Positions 1-9,363 of a stretch of DNA of 27,047 nt are shown in pieces. The number at the start of each line of letters is the position of its first letter. Position 1 is the first letter of the stretch. The notes beneath the pieces were generated by a model that worked only from the letters and a program-made list of their open reading frames with translations, had not been told where the DNA came from and ran no database searches. Source of the DNA: an uncultured Pseudomonadota bacterium (GTDB lineage: Bacteria; Pseudomonadota; Gammaproteobacteria; Burkholderiales; SG8-41); the NCBI GenBank assembly GCA_946885605.1, contig CAMPGR010000036.1, forward strand, positions 1 to 27,047, read 5' to 3'. The position numbers and the translations under genes were made by a program.

Positions 1-837
1 GAGCGCCTCGACCCCATGGCCCCGCTGCACCAGCCGCACAATATTGCGGCGATACGGGCGTTGAAATCGTTGCGCCCTGCGCTCCCGCAGGTCGCGTGCT
101 TCGACACCGCATTTCATGGCACGCAGCCTCCGGTTGCCCGGCGCTACGCATTGCCGCGTGAGTTGACCGCTCAAGGCGTGCGCCGCTACGGATTTCACGG
201 CCTTTCGTACGAATACATCGCAAGCGTCCTGCCCGCGCAGGTCGGCGACCGGGCGGAAGGCCGAGTGGTCGTCGCGCATCTCGGCAACGGCGCCAGCATG
301 TGCGCGCTCCATCGCCGCCAAAGCATCGCGACCACGATGGGCTTCACTACGCTGGACGGCCTCGTCATGGGAACGCGCAGCGGTGCCATCGATCCCGGTG
401 TAATTTTCTATCTCATGCGCGAGAAAGCGATGAGCGCGGCAGAGGTCGAGGAGATGCTCTACTACCGCTCGGGGCTGCTCGGCGTCTCAGGAATAAGCGG
501 CGACATGCGTGTCCTCCTCGAAAGCCGCGAGCCCGCAGCGCGCGAGGCCGTCGAGCTGTTCGTGTATCGCGCTGCGCGGGAGCTGGGCTCTCTCGTCGCC
601 GCCCTCGGCGGTCTCGACGTGCTCGTCTTCACCGCCGGGATCGGCGAGCACGCGGCGCCGGTGCGCGCCATGATCTGCGCTGAGGCACGCTGGCTGGGGA
701 TCGACATCGATGCCGAGGCGAACGCGCGCCACGACACGCGCGTGAGCGCGCCTTCGAGCCGCGTGGCAGTGTGCGTCATCCCCACGAACGAAGCAATCGT
801 CATCGCGCGGCACACGCGTCGCCTCCTCGCACTGTGA
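1..837 (+). CDS. ackA: Acetate kinase, 3' part (5' end outside window)
   Basis: Acetate kinase interconverts acetate + ATP and acetyl phosphate + ADP in the cytoplasm and is the partner of phosphate acetyltransferase. The frame is open from base 1, so the gene begins upstream; about 278 residues of a protein usually near 400 are present. Family motifs seen in order are APLHQPHN, the FHGTQPP stretch, RRYGFHGLS (acetate/butyrate kinase signature), HLGNGAS (phosphate-binding loop of the ASKHA fold), MGTRSGAIDPG, GVSGISGDMR and FTAGIGEHA near the C-terminus. The in-frame ATG at 16 is internal to the conserved region and is not the true start. Citrate synthase follows on the same strand within about 55 bases, and pta lies nearby on the other strand, which fits an acetate-handling neighbourhood. 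No frameshift or missing motif is visible. Confidence 0.95.
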   Translation, partial: ERLDPMAPLHQPHNIAAIRALKSLRPALPQVACFDTAFHGTQPPVARRYALPRELTAQGVRRYGFHGLSYEYIASVLPAQVGDRAEGRVVVAHLGNGASMCALHRRQSIATTMGFTTLDGLVMGTRSGAIDPGVIFYLMREKAMSAAEVEEMLYYRSGLLGVSGISGDMRVLLESREPAAREAVELFVYRAARELGSLVAALGGLDVLVFTAGIGEHAAPVRAMICAEARWLGIDIDAEANARHDTRVSAPSSRVAVCVIPTNEAIVIARHTRRLLAL

Positions 838-891
838 CGGCGCCCTTCCCTTGCCGGCGCGTTGGAACCAAAATACGGATTTCCCCCCCGG

Positions 892-2046
892 ATGACGCAA
901 ATGGATGAGACCAATGGGAAGGTCGAGGTTCACCGCGGCCTCAAAGGCGTGTACTTCGATCGCTCGCGCGTGTGCTACATCGACGGACGCGCCGGCGAGC
1001 TGCGTTACCGCGGCTACTCGATTCATGACCTCGCCGAGCATTCGACGTTCGAGGAAACGTGTTATCTCCTGCTCAAGGGAGAATTGCCGACGCGGCCGCA
1101 ACTCGAGGCGTTCACCGCGGAGCTCAAGGCGGCACGCGCGCTGCCGCCCGCCATCTATGACGTCATCCGGACCGTGAAGAACGCACACCCGATGGACGTG
1201 CTGCGCACGGCCGTGTCCGCGCTTTCCGCTTTCGATCCCGAGACGGCGGACAAGTCCATCGAAGCGACGCTGCGCAGAGGCATCCGCCTCACTTCCCAGG
1301 TGCCGATGATCGTCGCCGCGCACGAGCACATCCGCAACGGCCGCGAGCCGGTCGCACCCGACCCGAAGCTCAATCACGCAGCCAATTTTCTCTACATGCT
1401 CAAGGGCACGACGCCGAGCAGCGACTCCGCGCGGCTCATGAACATCGACATGGTGCTTCACGCCGAGCACGGCTCGAACGCTTCATCCTTTGCCGCGCGC
1501 GTGGTGGCCGGGACCGACGCGGACCTGCACGGCGCGATCACCGCGGCGGTCGCCGCGTTGGCGGGCCCCGCACACGGCGGCGCGGCGGAGAACGTGATGC
1601 GCATGGCACAGGAGATCGGCGACCCGGCCAATACCGCCGAGTACGTGCGCAAGAAGCGCGCGAACAAGGAGCCCGTCATGGGGTTCGGCCATCGCGTGTA
1701 TCGCGCGGAAGACCCGCGCGCGCGTCACATGCGGGCGGGAGTCGAAAGGCTCTCGCGCGAGATGGGCCAGCCGCAGTGGTACCGCATCCTCGAAGGCGTC
1801 GTCGAGGCGATGAAGCCGTACGCGCGGCACGGCGTCAACGTGAACGTCGACTTCTACGCGGGCGTCGTGTACTTCCTGAACGGAATCGCCGAAGATCTGT
1901 TCGTGCCGATCTTCGCCGTGGGCCGCGTGCCCGGATGGACGGTACAGGTCATGGAGCAGCTCGAGAACAACATCTTGCTGCGCCCGCTGACGCTCTACAA
2001 CGGCCCGGGACCGCGGGAATACGTGCCGCTCGAGAAGCGCCGGTAA
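892..2046 (+). CDS. gltA: Citrate synthase
   Basis: Citrate synthase condenses acetyl-CoA with oxaloacetate to give citrate at the entry of the TCA cycle. With the ATG at 892 the protein is 384 residues, the length of the short bacterial/Bacillus-like type rather than the roughly 430-residue E. coli type. The catalytic triad is visible: His190 in HAEHGSN, His267 in MGFGHRVYR and Asp320 in VNVDFYAG. The N-terminal GLKGVYFDRS and IDGRAGELRYRGYSI motifs are typical. The start is uncertain: TTG at 862, ATG at 892 and ATG at 901 are all in frame, and none has a good ribosome-binding site. 2-Methylcitrate synthase (PrpC) is a close relative and cannot be excluded from sequence alone, but no prpB or prpD neighbour is present, and the acetate kinase/pta context favours citrate synthase. 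Confidence 0.9.
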   Translation: MTQMDETNGKVEVHRGLKGVYFDRSRVCYIDGRAGELRYRGYSIHDLAEHSTFEETCYLLLKGELPTRPQLEAFTAELKAARALPPAIYDVIRTVKNAHPMDVLRTAVSALSAFDPETADKSIEATLRRGIRLTSQVPMIVAAHEHIRNGREPVAPDPKLNHAANFLYMLKGTTPSSDSARLMNIDMVLHAEHGSNASSFAARVVAGTDADLHGAITAAVAALAGPAHGGAAENVMRMAQEIGDPANTAEYVRKKRANKEPVMGFGHRVYRAEDPRARHMRAGVERLSREMGQPQWYRILEGVVEAMKPYARHGVNVNVDFYAGVVYFLNGIAEDLFVPIFAVGRVPGWTVQVMEQLENNILLRPLTLYNGPGPREYVPLEKRR

Positions 2047-2047
2047 T

Positions 2048-2180
2048 CCACCCCCATCCCAACCTTCCCCCTGAAGGGGAAGGAGCACCTCTTGTTCGTT
2101 ACGTTCAGTTCAGGGCGAGCAAGTTCCCTTCCCTCCCCTTCAAGGCCTTCAAGGCGAGGGCCGGGGTGGGGATGGGGTTT
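2048..2180. repeat. GC-rich composite inverted repeat (REP/MITE-like) between convergent genes
   Basis: The gap between the convergent citrate synthase and pta genes is almost entirely repeat-like. Outer arms CCCCATCCC (2052-2060) and GGGATGGGG (2169-2177) are inverted. Inside are two hairpins: CCTTCCCC/GGGGAAGG (2063-2070 with 2076-2083, loop CTGAA), and CCCTC-C-CCTT/AAGG-C-GAGGG (2131-2140 with 2151-2160, one mismatch). Such C-rich/G-rich elements with an AAGGGGAGGG-type core are common as dispersed intergenic repeats in betaproteobacteria (from general knowledge). It may also act as a bidirectional terminator, although no T-tract follows. Confidence 0.6.
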
Positions 2181-2188
2181 GTAGTCGA

Positions 2189-3178
2189 TCAGGCCTGGGC
2201 GAGCACGAGCGCCGTCGTCGCGACGATGTCGTCCACGCTCGCCCCGCGCGAGAGATCGCTCAGCGGGCGCGCAAAGCCCTGCAGCACCGGCCCCACGGCG
2301 CGCGCGCCTGCCAGGCATTGGGTGAGCTTGTAAGCGATATTCCCGGCGTCGAGATCGGGAAAGACGAGCACGTTCGCCTTTCCCGCCACTGCGCTCTCGC
2401 CTTTCAGTTTCTTGGCCGCGACCTCTGGCACCAGCGCCGCATCGGCCTGCAGCTCCCCGTCGATAGCAAGCCCCGGCGCGCGTGCGCGTGCAATCGCGAG
2501 CGCGTTCGTCACTTTCTCCACGTGCGCGTGGTGCGCGCTGCCCTTGGTGGAAAACGAGAGCAGCGCAACGCGCGGCTCCTCCTCCAAGAGGCGGCGGCAG
2601 GTTTCCGCCGAGGCGAGTGCGATGTCGGCGAGCGTCTCGGCGTCCGGATCGACGTTGACGGCGCAGTCGGCATAGATGAAATTGCGCGCCGGCCCGCCCG
2701 CCACGCCGGGAACGATCATCAGGAAGAAACTCGACGGCGAGCGCATGCCGGATGCGAGCCCGACAGTCATCAAGCCGGCTTCGATCACGCGGCCGGTGGG
2801 ATTCGCAACGCCCGCCACCATCGCCTCGGCATCGCCCGACTGCACCATCATGCCGGCGTGGAACAGCGGTTTGCGCACAAGACGCTCCGCGCCCCTGGGA
2901 TTCGTATTCGGGCGGCCGCCGCGGTAAAGCTTCGCGTAGTGCTGCAATCGATCGCTGCGATCCGCAGCGACGGTGGAAATACCATCGAGGGCCACGCCGG
3001 CGCGCGCGGCGGCGGAGGCGATCTCTTCCGGCGTGCCGAGCAGCACCGGTGCCGCGATGGCGCCGTCTTTCAGTTTGCGTGCCGCAGCGACGATGCGCTC
3101 GTCATGGCCTTCGGGAAAAACCACTCGCCCCGCACGCTGGCGCGCCCGGGCGATGCACGCCGCGACGATGTCGTTCAC
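2189..3178 (-). CDS. pta: Phosphate acetyltransferase, single-domain type
   Basis: Phosphotransacetylase interconverts acetyl-CoA + phosphate and acetyl phosphate + CoA, the partner reaction of acetate kinase. At 329 residues it is the short PTA_PTB-only form, without the N-terminal P-loop/DRTGG regulatory part of long E. coli-type Pta. Motifs seen are [11 protein letters not shown] at the N-terminus, [17 protein letters not shown] in the middle, a FIYADCAVN segment, and the C-terminal [15 protein letters not shown] and [17 protein letters not shown], which are the usual CoA/phosphate-binding signatures. The start is GTG (3176-3178), directly abutting the TAA of ssb (3179-3181), so it is probably translated from the same mRNA as ssb by coupling or re-initiation; no clear Shine-Dalgarno is visible in the end of ssb. 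It is convergent with citrate synthase across a repeat element. Confidence 0.95.
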   Translation of the reverse strand: MNDIVAACIARARQRAGRVVFPEGHDERIVAAARKLKDGAIAAPVLLGTPEEIASAAARAGVALDGISTVAADRSDRLQHYAKLYRGGRPNTNPRGAERLVRKPLFHAGMMVQSGDAEAMVAGVANPTGRVIEAGLMTVGLASGMRSPSSFFLMIVPGVAGGPARNFIYADCAVNVDPDAETLADIALASAETCRRLLEEEPRVALLSFSTKGSAHHAHVEKVTNALAIARARAPGLAIDGELQADAALVPEVAAKKLKGESAVAGKANVLVFPDLDAGNIAYKLTQCLAGARAVGPVLQGFARPLSDLSRGASVDDIVATTALVLAQA

Positions 3179-3628
3179 TTAGAACGGGATATCGTCGTCC
3201 ATTTCCTCGAAGGCGCCGCCTTTCCTGCCCTGCGGTTTCGCGCCGCCCTCGCCTGCCGCGGGCGCCGGTTCGCGCGACATCGGCTCGGCCCCGCCACCCC
3301 GGCCGCCGAGGAGCTGCATGCGCTCGGCGCGGATTTCGGTGGAGTAGCGGTCCTGCCCATCCTTGTCCTGCCATTTGCGCGTCTGGATGCGGCCTTCGAC
3401 GTAAACCGGGGAGCCCTTCTTCAGGTACTCTCCCGCGATTTCCGCGAGCCGGCCGAAGAACGCGACGCGGTGCCACTCGGTATGCTCCTGCTTCTCGCCG
3501 TTCTTGTCCTTCCACGTTTCGGTGGTGGCGATGCGAATGTTGGTCACCGCATCTCCGCTCGGCAGGTAACGCGTCTCGGGATCGGCGCCGAGGTTGCCGA
3601 TCAGGATGACTTTGTTGATTGAGGCCAT
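3179..3628 (-). CDS. ssb: Single-stranded DNA-binding protein
   Basis: SSB binds and protects single-stranded DNA in replication, recombination and repair, and recruits partners through its C-terminal tip. The protein is 149 residues. The N-terminal OB fold begins [18 protein letters not shown], with the usual [12 protein letters not shown] and [20 protein letters not shown] segments. A Gly/Ala-rich linker (about residues 110-138) leads to the acidic tip DDDIPF, the canonical SSB interaction peptide. The ATG (3628-3626) overlaps the TGA of the upstream MFS gene by one base, indicating translational coupling. Its location in the MFS-ssb block divergent to uvrA is a recurrent betaproteobacterial arrangement. 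pta begins immediately after its stop codon. Confidence 0.97.
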   Translation of the reverse strand: MASINKVILIGNLGADPETRYLPSGDAVTNIRIATTETWKDKNGEKQEHTEWHRVAFFGRLAEIAGEYLKKGSPVYVEGRIQTRKWQDKDGQDRYSTEIRAERMQLLGGRGGGAEPMSREPAPAAGEGGAKPQGRKGGAFEEMDDDIPF

Positions 3629-5004
3629 CAGGTTTCCCTCGCAAGCAATTTGGCTACATTCTCTTCGTCAAAGCCGGCGCTGTCCACCTTGAGATAGGCG
3701 CGGCTCTCCGTCGCGACCACCCGCGCCTCGTGCACGCCCGGCAGCATGCTCAGCCGCGCGGCGAGCGACTCCGCCCTGTCGAGGGCGTATGCCGGCAGGC
3801 TGTAGATGCGCGTGCTCAACGTCGCCGGCACCTTCATCCCCCACGCAGCCATGAGCCAGATAACGAACAGCCCCGCGTTGAAGATGACAATGCCGGAGAC
3901 GCCCCAGCGCGCATAAAGGGCCCCGCCCGCCGCCGCGCCAAGAAAAATGCCCAGAAACTGCACGCTGCTGAAGATGCCGATCGCCGTGCCCTTCGCCTCC
4001 GCCGGCGCGATGCGGGACACGAGCGAGGGGAGGCAGGCCTCCAGCACGTTGAACGGCGCGAAAAAAAGCAGAAGGAACAACCCGATCCACGCCGTGCCGT
4101 GCGTGAGCCAGGGCATCGCGAGGTGTGCAAGGAGCAGCAGCACCACCGAACCGATGAAAAGCCCACGCACCTGGCTCGCCTGCCGGGCGCGAAGAAGCGG
4201 CGGGAGCATGAGCACGAAGGAGCCGAGCAACGCCGGCAGATAGACGCGCCAGTGCTGCGCCACGGGCAGGCCCGCCTCGCGCAGCGAGAACGGTATGGCG
4301 ATGAAAAGCGCCATCAACGCCGCGTGCAGCGCGAAGACACCGTAGTTGAGACGCAGCAGCTGCGGGTCTCCGAGCACCGCCGCAAAGCGTGCATCGTCCG
4401 CCGGAGCCGCGTTTGCACCGGCTCGCGCTTGATGGCGCGGCACGATCGCGTAAGCGACCCCCATGGCCGCGATCGCCAGCACGCCGGTCAGCGCGAAAAT
4501 GCCCGGCACGCCGATCACCCGATCGAGCGCGGGGCCGGCGACGAGGGAAAGCGCGAAGGTCGCGCCGACCGTCGACCCGATCATGGCCATCGCCTTGGTG
4601 CGATGCTCGTCGCGCGTCAAATCCGCCGCGAGCGCCATCACCGCCGCGGAGATCGCGCCCGCACCCTGCAGCACGCGCCCGAGAATCACCACGTAGATGT
4701 GGTGCCCGGACGCAGCGACAAAGCTCCCGGCCGCGAAGATCGCGAGCCCGGCGTAAATCACGGGCCACCTGCCATAGCGGTCGGACCACCATCCGAACGG
4801 AATCTGAAGGAGCGCCTGCGTGAAACCGTAGGCGCCGATCGCGATCCCGACGAGCGTCAAATCGTCGCCGCCGGGAAGATGCTCGGCATAGATGGCGAAC
4901 ACGGGAAGAATCGCGAACATGCCGAGCATCCGCAGCCCGAAGATCGCGGAGAGCCCGATGCACGCGCGCAGCTCCGCGGCGCTCATACGCCCGTTGTGAG
5001 ACAT
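3628..5004 (-). CDS. MFS transporter, YajR-like, with C-terminal ferredoxin-like (YAM-type) domain
   Basis: This is a 458-residue major facilitator superfamily permease of the inner membrane. The MFS A-motif [12 protein letters not shown] (about residue 70) and [17 protein letters not shown] (about residue 108) are clear, and roughly 12 hydrophobic segments are visible. After the last membrane segment there is a soluble tail of about 65 residues ([26 protein letters not shown] to the end), matching in place and size the YAM domain of E. coli YajR (about 454 residues). The substrate is not known for the family; drug or proton-coupled efflux is only a guess. The start could be ATG 5004 or ATG 4986; neither has a good ribosome-binding site. 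It is the first gene of the MFS-ssb-pta run and is divergent from uvrA, sharing a short AT-rich promoter region. Confidence 0.88.
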   Translation of the reverse strand: MSHNGRMSAAELRACIGLSAIFGLRMLGMFAILPVFAIYAEHLPGGDDLTLVGIAIGAYGFTQALLQIPFGWWSDRYGRWPVIYAGLAIFAAGSFVAASGHHIYVVILGRVLQGAGAISAAVMALAADLTRDEHRTKAMAMIGSTVGATFALSLVAGPALDRVIGVPGIFALTGVLAIAAMGVAYAIVPRHQARAGANAAPADDARFAAVLGDPQLLRLNYGVFALHAALMALFIAIPFSLREAGLPVAQHWRVYLPALLGSFVLMLPPLLRARQASQVRGLFIGSVVLLLLAHLAMPWLTHGTAWIGLFLLLFFAPFNVLEACLPSLVSRIAPAEAKGTAIGIFSSVQFLGIFLGAAAGGALYARWGVSGIVIFNAGLFVIWLMAAWGMKVPATLSTRIYSLPAYALDRAESLAARLSMLPGVHEARVVATESRAYLKVDSAGFDEENVAKLLARET

Positions 5005-5027
5005 CGACCGGAAATGGCTGAAACAGG

Positions 5028-5057
5028 TTGGGAATCGAACGTGAAGTCCGGTATATT
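5028..5057 (+). promoter_or_regulatory. Candidate sigma70-type promoter for uvrA
   Basis: TTGGGA (5028-5033) and TATATT (5052-5057) are separated by 18 bases, resembling -35 and -10 boxes. Transcription would begin near 5064, which argues against any uvrA start codon upstream of that. The AT-rich core also reads as TAATAT on the other strand and could serve the divergent MFS gene. Assigned by eye only. Confidence 0.4.
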
Positions 5058-5105
5058 AACAGGTTTACCGCGCCAGCCTGCTTGAAAGCGAACCCGCAAC
5101 ATTCG

Positions 5106-7979
5106 GTGGTCGCGCTCCGCCCGGAGCCCGCGCGCGGCGGCGAGGTGATCCGCATCCGCGGCGCGCGCACGCACAATCTCAAGAACATCAATCTCGACCT
5201 GCCGCGCAACCAGCTCGTCGTCATCACCGGCCTCTCCGGCTCCGGCAAGTCTTCGCTCGCGTTCGACACGCTTTATGCCGAAGGCCAGCGCCGCTACGTC
5301 GAATCGCTTTCGGCGTACGCGCGCCAGTTCCTGCAATTGATGGAGAAGCCGGACGTCGACCTGATCGAAGGGCTTTCGCCGGCGATATCCATCGAGCAGA
5401 AAGCGGCGAGCCACAATCCACGCTCGACGGTCGGCACGATCACCGAGATCCACGATTACCTGCGGCTGCTCTTTGCGCGCGTCGGCGACCCGCATTGCCC
5501 GGACCATCACATCAAGTTGACGGTGCAGAGCGTCTCGCAGATGGTCGACCATGTGCTGGAACTCCCGGAAGACACCCGGCTCATGATCCTCGCGCCGCTG
5601 ATCGTCGGCAGGAAGGGCGAGCAGGCGGAGCTTTTCGACGAGCTGCGCGCGCAGGGTTTCGTGCGCGTGCGCATCGACGGCAAGGTGCACGAGATCGATG
5701 AGCTGCCGCGGCTCAAGAAGAACGTCAAGCACACCGTCGATGTGGTCGTGGACCGGCTGCGGGTGCGCGCCGATGCGAAACAGCGGCTTGCGGAATCTTT
5801 CGAGACGGCGTTACGCCATGCCGACGGGCGCGCTATCGCGGTCGAGATGGACAGCGGCGCGGAACATCTGTTCTCCGCGAAGTTCGCCTGCCCCGTGTGC
5901 AGCTACTCGCTGCCGGAGCTCGAGCCGCGGCTTTTTTCGTTCAACAACCCGATGGGCGCCTGCCCGCGCTGCGACGGCCTCGGGACGATCAGCTTCTTCG
6001 ACCCGAAGCGGGTCGTCGCATTTCCCGACCTGTCGCTCGCCTCGGGCGCGATCAAGGGCTGGGACCGGCGCAATCAGTTCTATTTCCAGATGCTGCAGTG
6101 CCTTGCCGCGCACTACGGCTTCGATCTCGAAACACCGTTCAACCAATTGCCCCAGGCGGTGCAGGATGCGGTGCTGCACGGCTCCGGCCGCGACAAGATC
6201 CGCTTCGTTTACGTGGGCGAGCGCGGCAACAAGTTCGTGCGCGAGCACGCTTTCGAAGGCGTGATTCCCAACCTCGAGCGCCGTTATCGCGAAACGGATT
6301 CGATCGTGGTGCGAGAGGAGCTCGCGAAGTATCTCAATACCCAGGCGTGCCCGGAATGCAAGGGCACGCGGCTGCGGCGAGAAGCGTGCAACGTGACGGT
6401 TGCCGGGCGCACGATCTACGAGATCAGCATGCTGCCGCTCGCGCAGGCGGCGCGGTTTTTCGAGACCATCGAGCTCTCCGGCGTGAAACAGGCGATCGCG
6501 GACAAGATCATCCGCGAAATCCTGAACCGCCTGCAGTTCCTCAACAATGTGGGGCTCGATTACCTCTCGCTCGAGCGTTCCGCCGAAACGCTGTCGGGAG
6601 GCGAGGCGCAGCGCATCCGGCTCGCGAGCCAGATCGGGTCGGGGCTCACCGGCGTCATGTACGTGCTCGACGAGCCTTCGATCGGGCTGCACCAGCGCGA
6701 CAACGCACGGCTGCTCGACATGCTGAAGCGGCTCCGCGACATCGGCAATTCGGTGATCGTCGTCGAGCACGACGAGGAGGCGATCCTGAGCGCGGACTAT
6801 GTCGTGGACATGGGACTCGGCGCGGGCGAACACGGCGGGAGCGTCGTCGCGGAGGGCACGCCCCGGGAAATCATGAATCATGCCGATTCGCTCACCGGTC
6901 AGTACATGAGCGGACGCCGGCGCATCGAGATCCCGGGGCTGCGGCATCGCGTGAACCCGCGGCGTCAGATCGAGATTGCCGGCGCCACCGGCAACAACCT
7001 CAAGAACGTCTCGGTCAACATACCCGTCGGGCTTTTCGTCTGCGTGACGGGCGTTTCGGGCTCCGGCAAGTCGACGCTCATCAACGATACGTTGTACCAG
7101 GCGGTGGCGCGCAGCCTCTACGGCAGCGCGACCGAACCGGCGCCCCACGAATCCATTTCAGGCATCGAATTCTTCGACAAGGTGGTGAACGTGGACCAGA
7201 GCCCGATCGGGCGCACACCGCGTTCCAACCCCGCCACTTATACCGGGCTCTTCACGCCGATCCGCGAGCTCTTCGCGGGCGTGCCGGAAGCGCGTGCCCG
7301 CGGCTACGGCGCGGGACGCTTCTCCTTCAATGTGAAAGGCGGGCGCTGCGAGGCGTGCCAGGGCGACGGCGTGCTCAAGGTCGAGATGCACTTTCTGCCC
7401 GACATTTACGTGCCGTGCGACGTCTGCCACGGCCGGCGCTACAACCGCGAGACGCTCGAGATTCAATACAAGGGACGGAGCATCCACGAAGTGCTCGAAA
7501 TGACCGTCGAGCAGGCGGCCCAGTTCTTCAGCGCGGTGCCGGTCATCGCGCGGAAGCTCCAGACGCTGCTCGACGTGGGCTTGGGTTACATCACGCTCGG
7601 GCAGAGCGCGACCACGCTCTCGGGCGGCGAAGCGCAGCGCGTCAAGCTCGCGCTCGAGCTCTCCAAGCGCGATACCGGGCGGACGCTCTACATACTGGAC
7701 GAGCCGACGACGGGACTGCATTTCCACGACATCGATCTGCTGCTGCGGGTGCTGCAGCGCCTGCGCGATCACGGCAACACGGTCGTGGTCATCGAGCATA
7801 ATCTGGATGTCATCAAGACTGCGGACTGGATCATCGATCTGGGGCCGGAAGGCGGGGATGGCGGCGGACATGTCGTCGCGGTCGGGACACCGGAAGAAGT
7901 GGCGAAGAACAAGGAAAGCCACACCGGGCGCTATCTCGCGCACGCATTGCGTCAGACGGCGCACGCCAAGTCGTCATAG
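5106..7979 (+). CDS. uvrA: Excinuclease ABC subunit A (UvrA)
   Basis: UvrA is the damage-recognition ATPase of nucleotide excision repair; it dimerises, loads UvrB on lesions and leaves. Two ABC ATPase modules are visible. In module 1, Walker [10 protein letters not shown] is near residue 42, zinc-finger cysteines CPVC...CPRC near 262-290, the signature [11 protein letters not shown] near 497 and Walker [10 protein letters not shown] near 520. In module 2, Walker [10 protein letters not shown] is near 649, zinc finger CEAC...CDVC near 748-775, signature [11 protein letters not shown] near 838 and Walker [10 protein letters not shown] near 861. The frame is open from TTG 5028, but that overlaps the likely promoter. 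GTG 5106 (957 residues) or GTG 5145 (944 residues, just before [11 protein letters not shown]) fit the usual length of about 940-950; neither has a strong ribosome-binding site, so the start is uncertain. Confidence 0.97.
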   Translation: MVALRPEPARGGEVIRIRGARTHNLKNINLDLPRNQLVVITGLSGSGKSSLAFDTLYAEGQRRYVESLSAYARQFLQLMEKPDVDLIEGLSPAISIEQKAASHNPRSTVGTITEIHDYLRLLFARVGDPHCPDHHIKLTVQSVSQMVDHVLELPEDTRLMILAPLIVGRKGEQAELFDELRAQGFVRVRIDGKVHEIDELPRLKKNVKHTVDVVVDRLRVRADAKQRLAESFETALRHADGRAIAVEMDSGAEHLFSAKFACPVCSYSLPELEPRLFSFNNPMGACPRCDGLGTISFFDPKRVVAFPDLSLASGAIKGWDRRNQFYFQMLQCLAAHYGFDLETPFNQLPQAVQDAVLHGSGRDKIRFVYVGERGNKFVREHAFEGVIPNLERRYRETDSIVVREELAKYLNTQACPECKGTRLRREACNVTVAGRTIYEISMLPLAQAARFFETIELSGVKQAIADKIIREILNRLQFLNNVGLDYLSLERSAETLSGGEAQRIRLASQIGSGLTGVMYVLDEPSIGLHQRDNARLLDMLKRLRDIGNSVIVVEHDEEAILSADYVVDMGLGAGEHGGSVVAEGTPREIMNHADSLTGQYMSGRRRIEIPGLRHRVNPRRQIEIAGATGNNLKNVSVNIPVGLFVCVTGVSGSGKSTLINDTLYQAVARSLYGSATEPAPHESISGIEFFDKVVNVDQSPIGRTPRSNPATYTGLFTPIRELFAGVPEARARGYGAGRFSFNVKGGRCEACQGDGVLKVEMHFLPDIYVPCDVCHGRRYNRETLEIQYKGRSIHEVLEMTVEQAAQFFSAVPVIARKLQTLLDVGLGYITLGQSATTLSGGEAQRVKLALELSKRDTGRTLYILDEPTTGLHFHDIDLLLRVLQRLRDHGNTVVVIEHNLDVIKTADWIIDLGPEGGDGGGHVVAVGTPEEVAKNKESHTGRYLAHALRQTAHAKSS

Positions 7980-7997
7980 GCATACAGCAGAGCTAAG

Positions 7998-8027
7998 GGG
8001 GTCAGACCCCATTACGGGTCTGACCCC
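7998..8027. repeat. Perfect 12-bp hairpin GGGGTCAGACCC / GGGTCTGACCCC after uvrA
   Basis: Arms 7998-8009 and 8016-8027 are exact inverted complements with a 6-base loop (CATTAC). It starts 19 bases after the uvrA stop. GGGGTCAGACCCC-type palindromes occur as dispersed REP-like repeats in many beta- and deltaproteobacteria (general knowledge). There is no T-tract, so a rho-independent terminator role is possible but not shown. Just after it, CCCCGACATAAA and CCCCGGCATAAA form a short imperfect direct repeat (about 8024-8047). Confidence 0.7.
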
Positions 8028-8050
8028 GACATAAACCCCGGCATAAAGGC

Positions 8051-9343
8051 ATGGCGACCACCGAGAACGGAATTTCATCGCGCGAGCTGATGCTCGGGAG
8101 TTTCCGCGCGGCACTGGCCGCCGCCGACCCGCTCGAGATCGTCCCCGCGCATCTGCCGAAACCGCCGCGCGGGCGCACACTCGTCGTCGGCGCGGGCAAA
8201 GCGGCTGCCGCGATGGCGCTAGCGGTGGAGCAGCACTGGCCGGCGCACGCGCCCCTGGAGGGGCTCGTCATCACCCGCTACCGGCACGGGCTCCTCACCA
8301 ACCGCATCACCGTGATCGAGGCCGGCCATCCCGTTCCCGATGAAAGCGGTGAGAAAGCGGCGCACGAAATCGCCCGCCGCGCGCGCGTTCTCGGCAAGGA
8401 CGACCTCATGCTCGTGCTCGTTTCCGGCGGCGGCTCGAGCCTGCTTTCATTGCCGGCTGAATGTCTGGGCATGGAAGACCTGCGCGCCACGACGCGCGAG
8501 CTGCTGCGTTGCGGCGCGCCGATCCAGGAGATGAACACGGTGCGCAAGCACCTCTCCGCGCTCCTCGGCGGACGGCTCGCTGCGGCGTGCAAGGCGCCCG
8601 TCCTCGCGCTCCTCATCTCGGATGTCACGGGCGACGATCCGACGCACATCGCCTCGGGACCGTGCGCGCCCGATCCGACCACTTATCAGGACGCGCTCGA
8701 TGTACTGAAGCGCTACGAGGTCGCTGTGCCGCACGCCGTCCTCGAGCACCTCACACGGGGTGCACACGGGGAGATTCCCGAAACGCCGAAACCGGGCCAT
8801 GCCATGTTCAAGCGCGTCGAGAATCGCGTCATCGCAACGGCGCGGCAATCGCTGCGGGCCGCGGCCGATTTCTTCTCCCGCCATGATGTGAAGCCGGCGA
8901 TCCTCGGCGATTCCGTCACCGGAGAAGCCCGTGAGGTCGCGAAGGTGTACGGGGCGCTCGCACGCGAAGTGCGCATGCATGCAACGCCGTGGGCGCCGCC
9001 AGTGGCGCTCATCTCCGGCGGCGAATGCACGGTAACGCTGCGCGGCAAGGGCCGCGGCGGGCGCTGTACGGAGTTTCTGCTGTCGCTCGCCGTCAATTTG
9101 AACGCTGCGGCAGGAATCCATGCCCTCGCCTGCGACACCGACGGCATCGACGGATCGGAAGACAACGCGGGGGCAATCCTCACTCCCGACTCGCTGCAGC
9201 GCGCCGCGGCCTTGAAGCTCCTGGCACCGCAGATGCTCGAGGACAATGACGCCTACGGCTTCTTCAGCGCGCTCGGCGATCTCGTTGTGACCGGGCCGAC
9301 GCGCACCAACGTCAACGATTATCGCGTCATCCTCGTTTCATAA
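8051..9343 (+). CDS. ttuD: Glycerate 2-kinase (GckA/TtuD-type, MOFRL family)
   Basis: A cytoplasmic kinase that phosphorylates D-glycerate to 2-phosphoglycerate, linking glyoxylate, hydroxypyruvate or tartrate catabolism to lower glycolysis. The 430-residue length fits the GckA/TtuD class. Features seen are the Rossmann-like N-terminal segment TLVVGAGKAAAAMA, EAGHPVPDE, the glycine-rich LVSGGGSSLL, PIQEMNTVRKHLS and LLISDVTGDDP. In the C-terminal MOFRL domain are LISGGECTVTL, GRGGRCTEFLLSLA, DTDGIDGSEDNAGA and a final TGPTRTNVNDYRV. The ATG at 8051 has only a weak, closely spaced AAAGG upstream. No tartrate, hydroxypyruvate reductase or pyruvate kinase neighbour is present here, so the exact pathway is not shown. 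All key motifs are intact. Confidence 0.92.
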   Translation: MATTENGISSRELMLGSFRAALAAADPLEIVPAHLPKPPRGRTLVVGAGKAAAAMALAVEQHWPAHAPLEGLVITRYRHGLLTNRITVIEAGHPVPDESGEKAAHEIARRARVLGKDDLMLVLVSGGGSSLLSLPAECLGMEDLRATTRELLRCGAPIQEMNTVRKHLSALLGGRLAAACKAPVLALLISDVTGDDPTHIASGPCAPDPTTYQDALDVLKRYEVAVPHAVLEHLTRGAHGEIPETPKPGHAMFKRVENRVIATARQSLRAAADFFSRHDVKPAILGDSVTGEAREVAKVYGALAREVRMHATPWAPPVALISGGECTVTLRGKGRGGRCTEFLLSLAVNLNAAAGIHALACDTDGIDGSEDNAGAILTPDSLQRAAALKLLAPQMLEDNDAYGFFSALGDLVVTGPTRTNVNDYRVILVS

Positions 9344-9363
9344 GACGCGCGCCATAACCTGTC

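Noticed and set aside
5047..5062. LexA (SOS) box upstream of uvrA
   Set aside because: The right half (AACAG) fits CTGT-N8-ACAG but the left half reads TCCGG in place of CTGT, so the palindrome is absent.
3619..5085. Plus-strand open frame of 488 codons opposite the MFS transporter
   Set aside because: Composition is that of an antisense frame (Arg/His/Gln/Glu-rich) and the opposite strand has a convincing membrane transporter.
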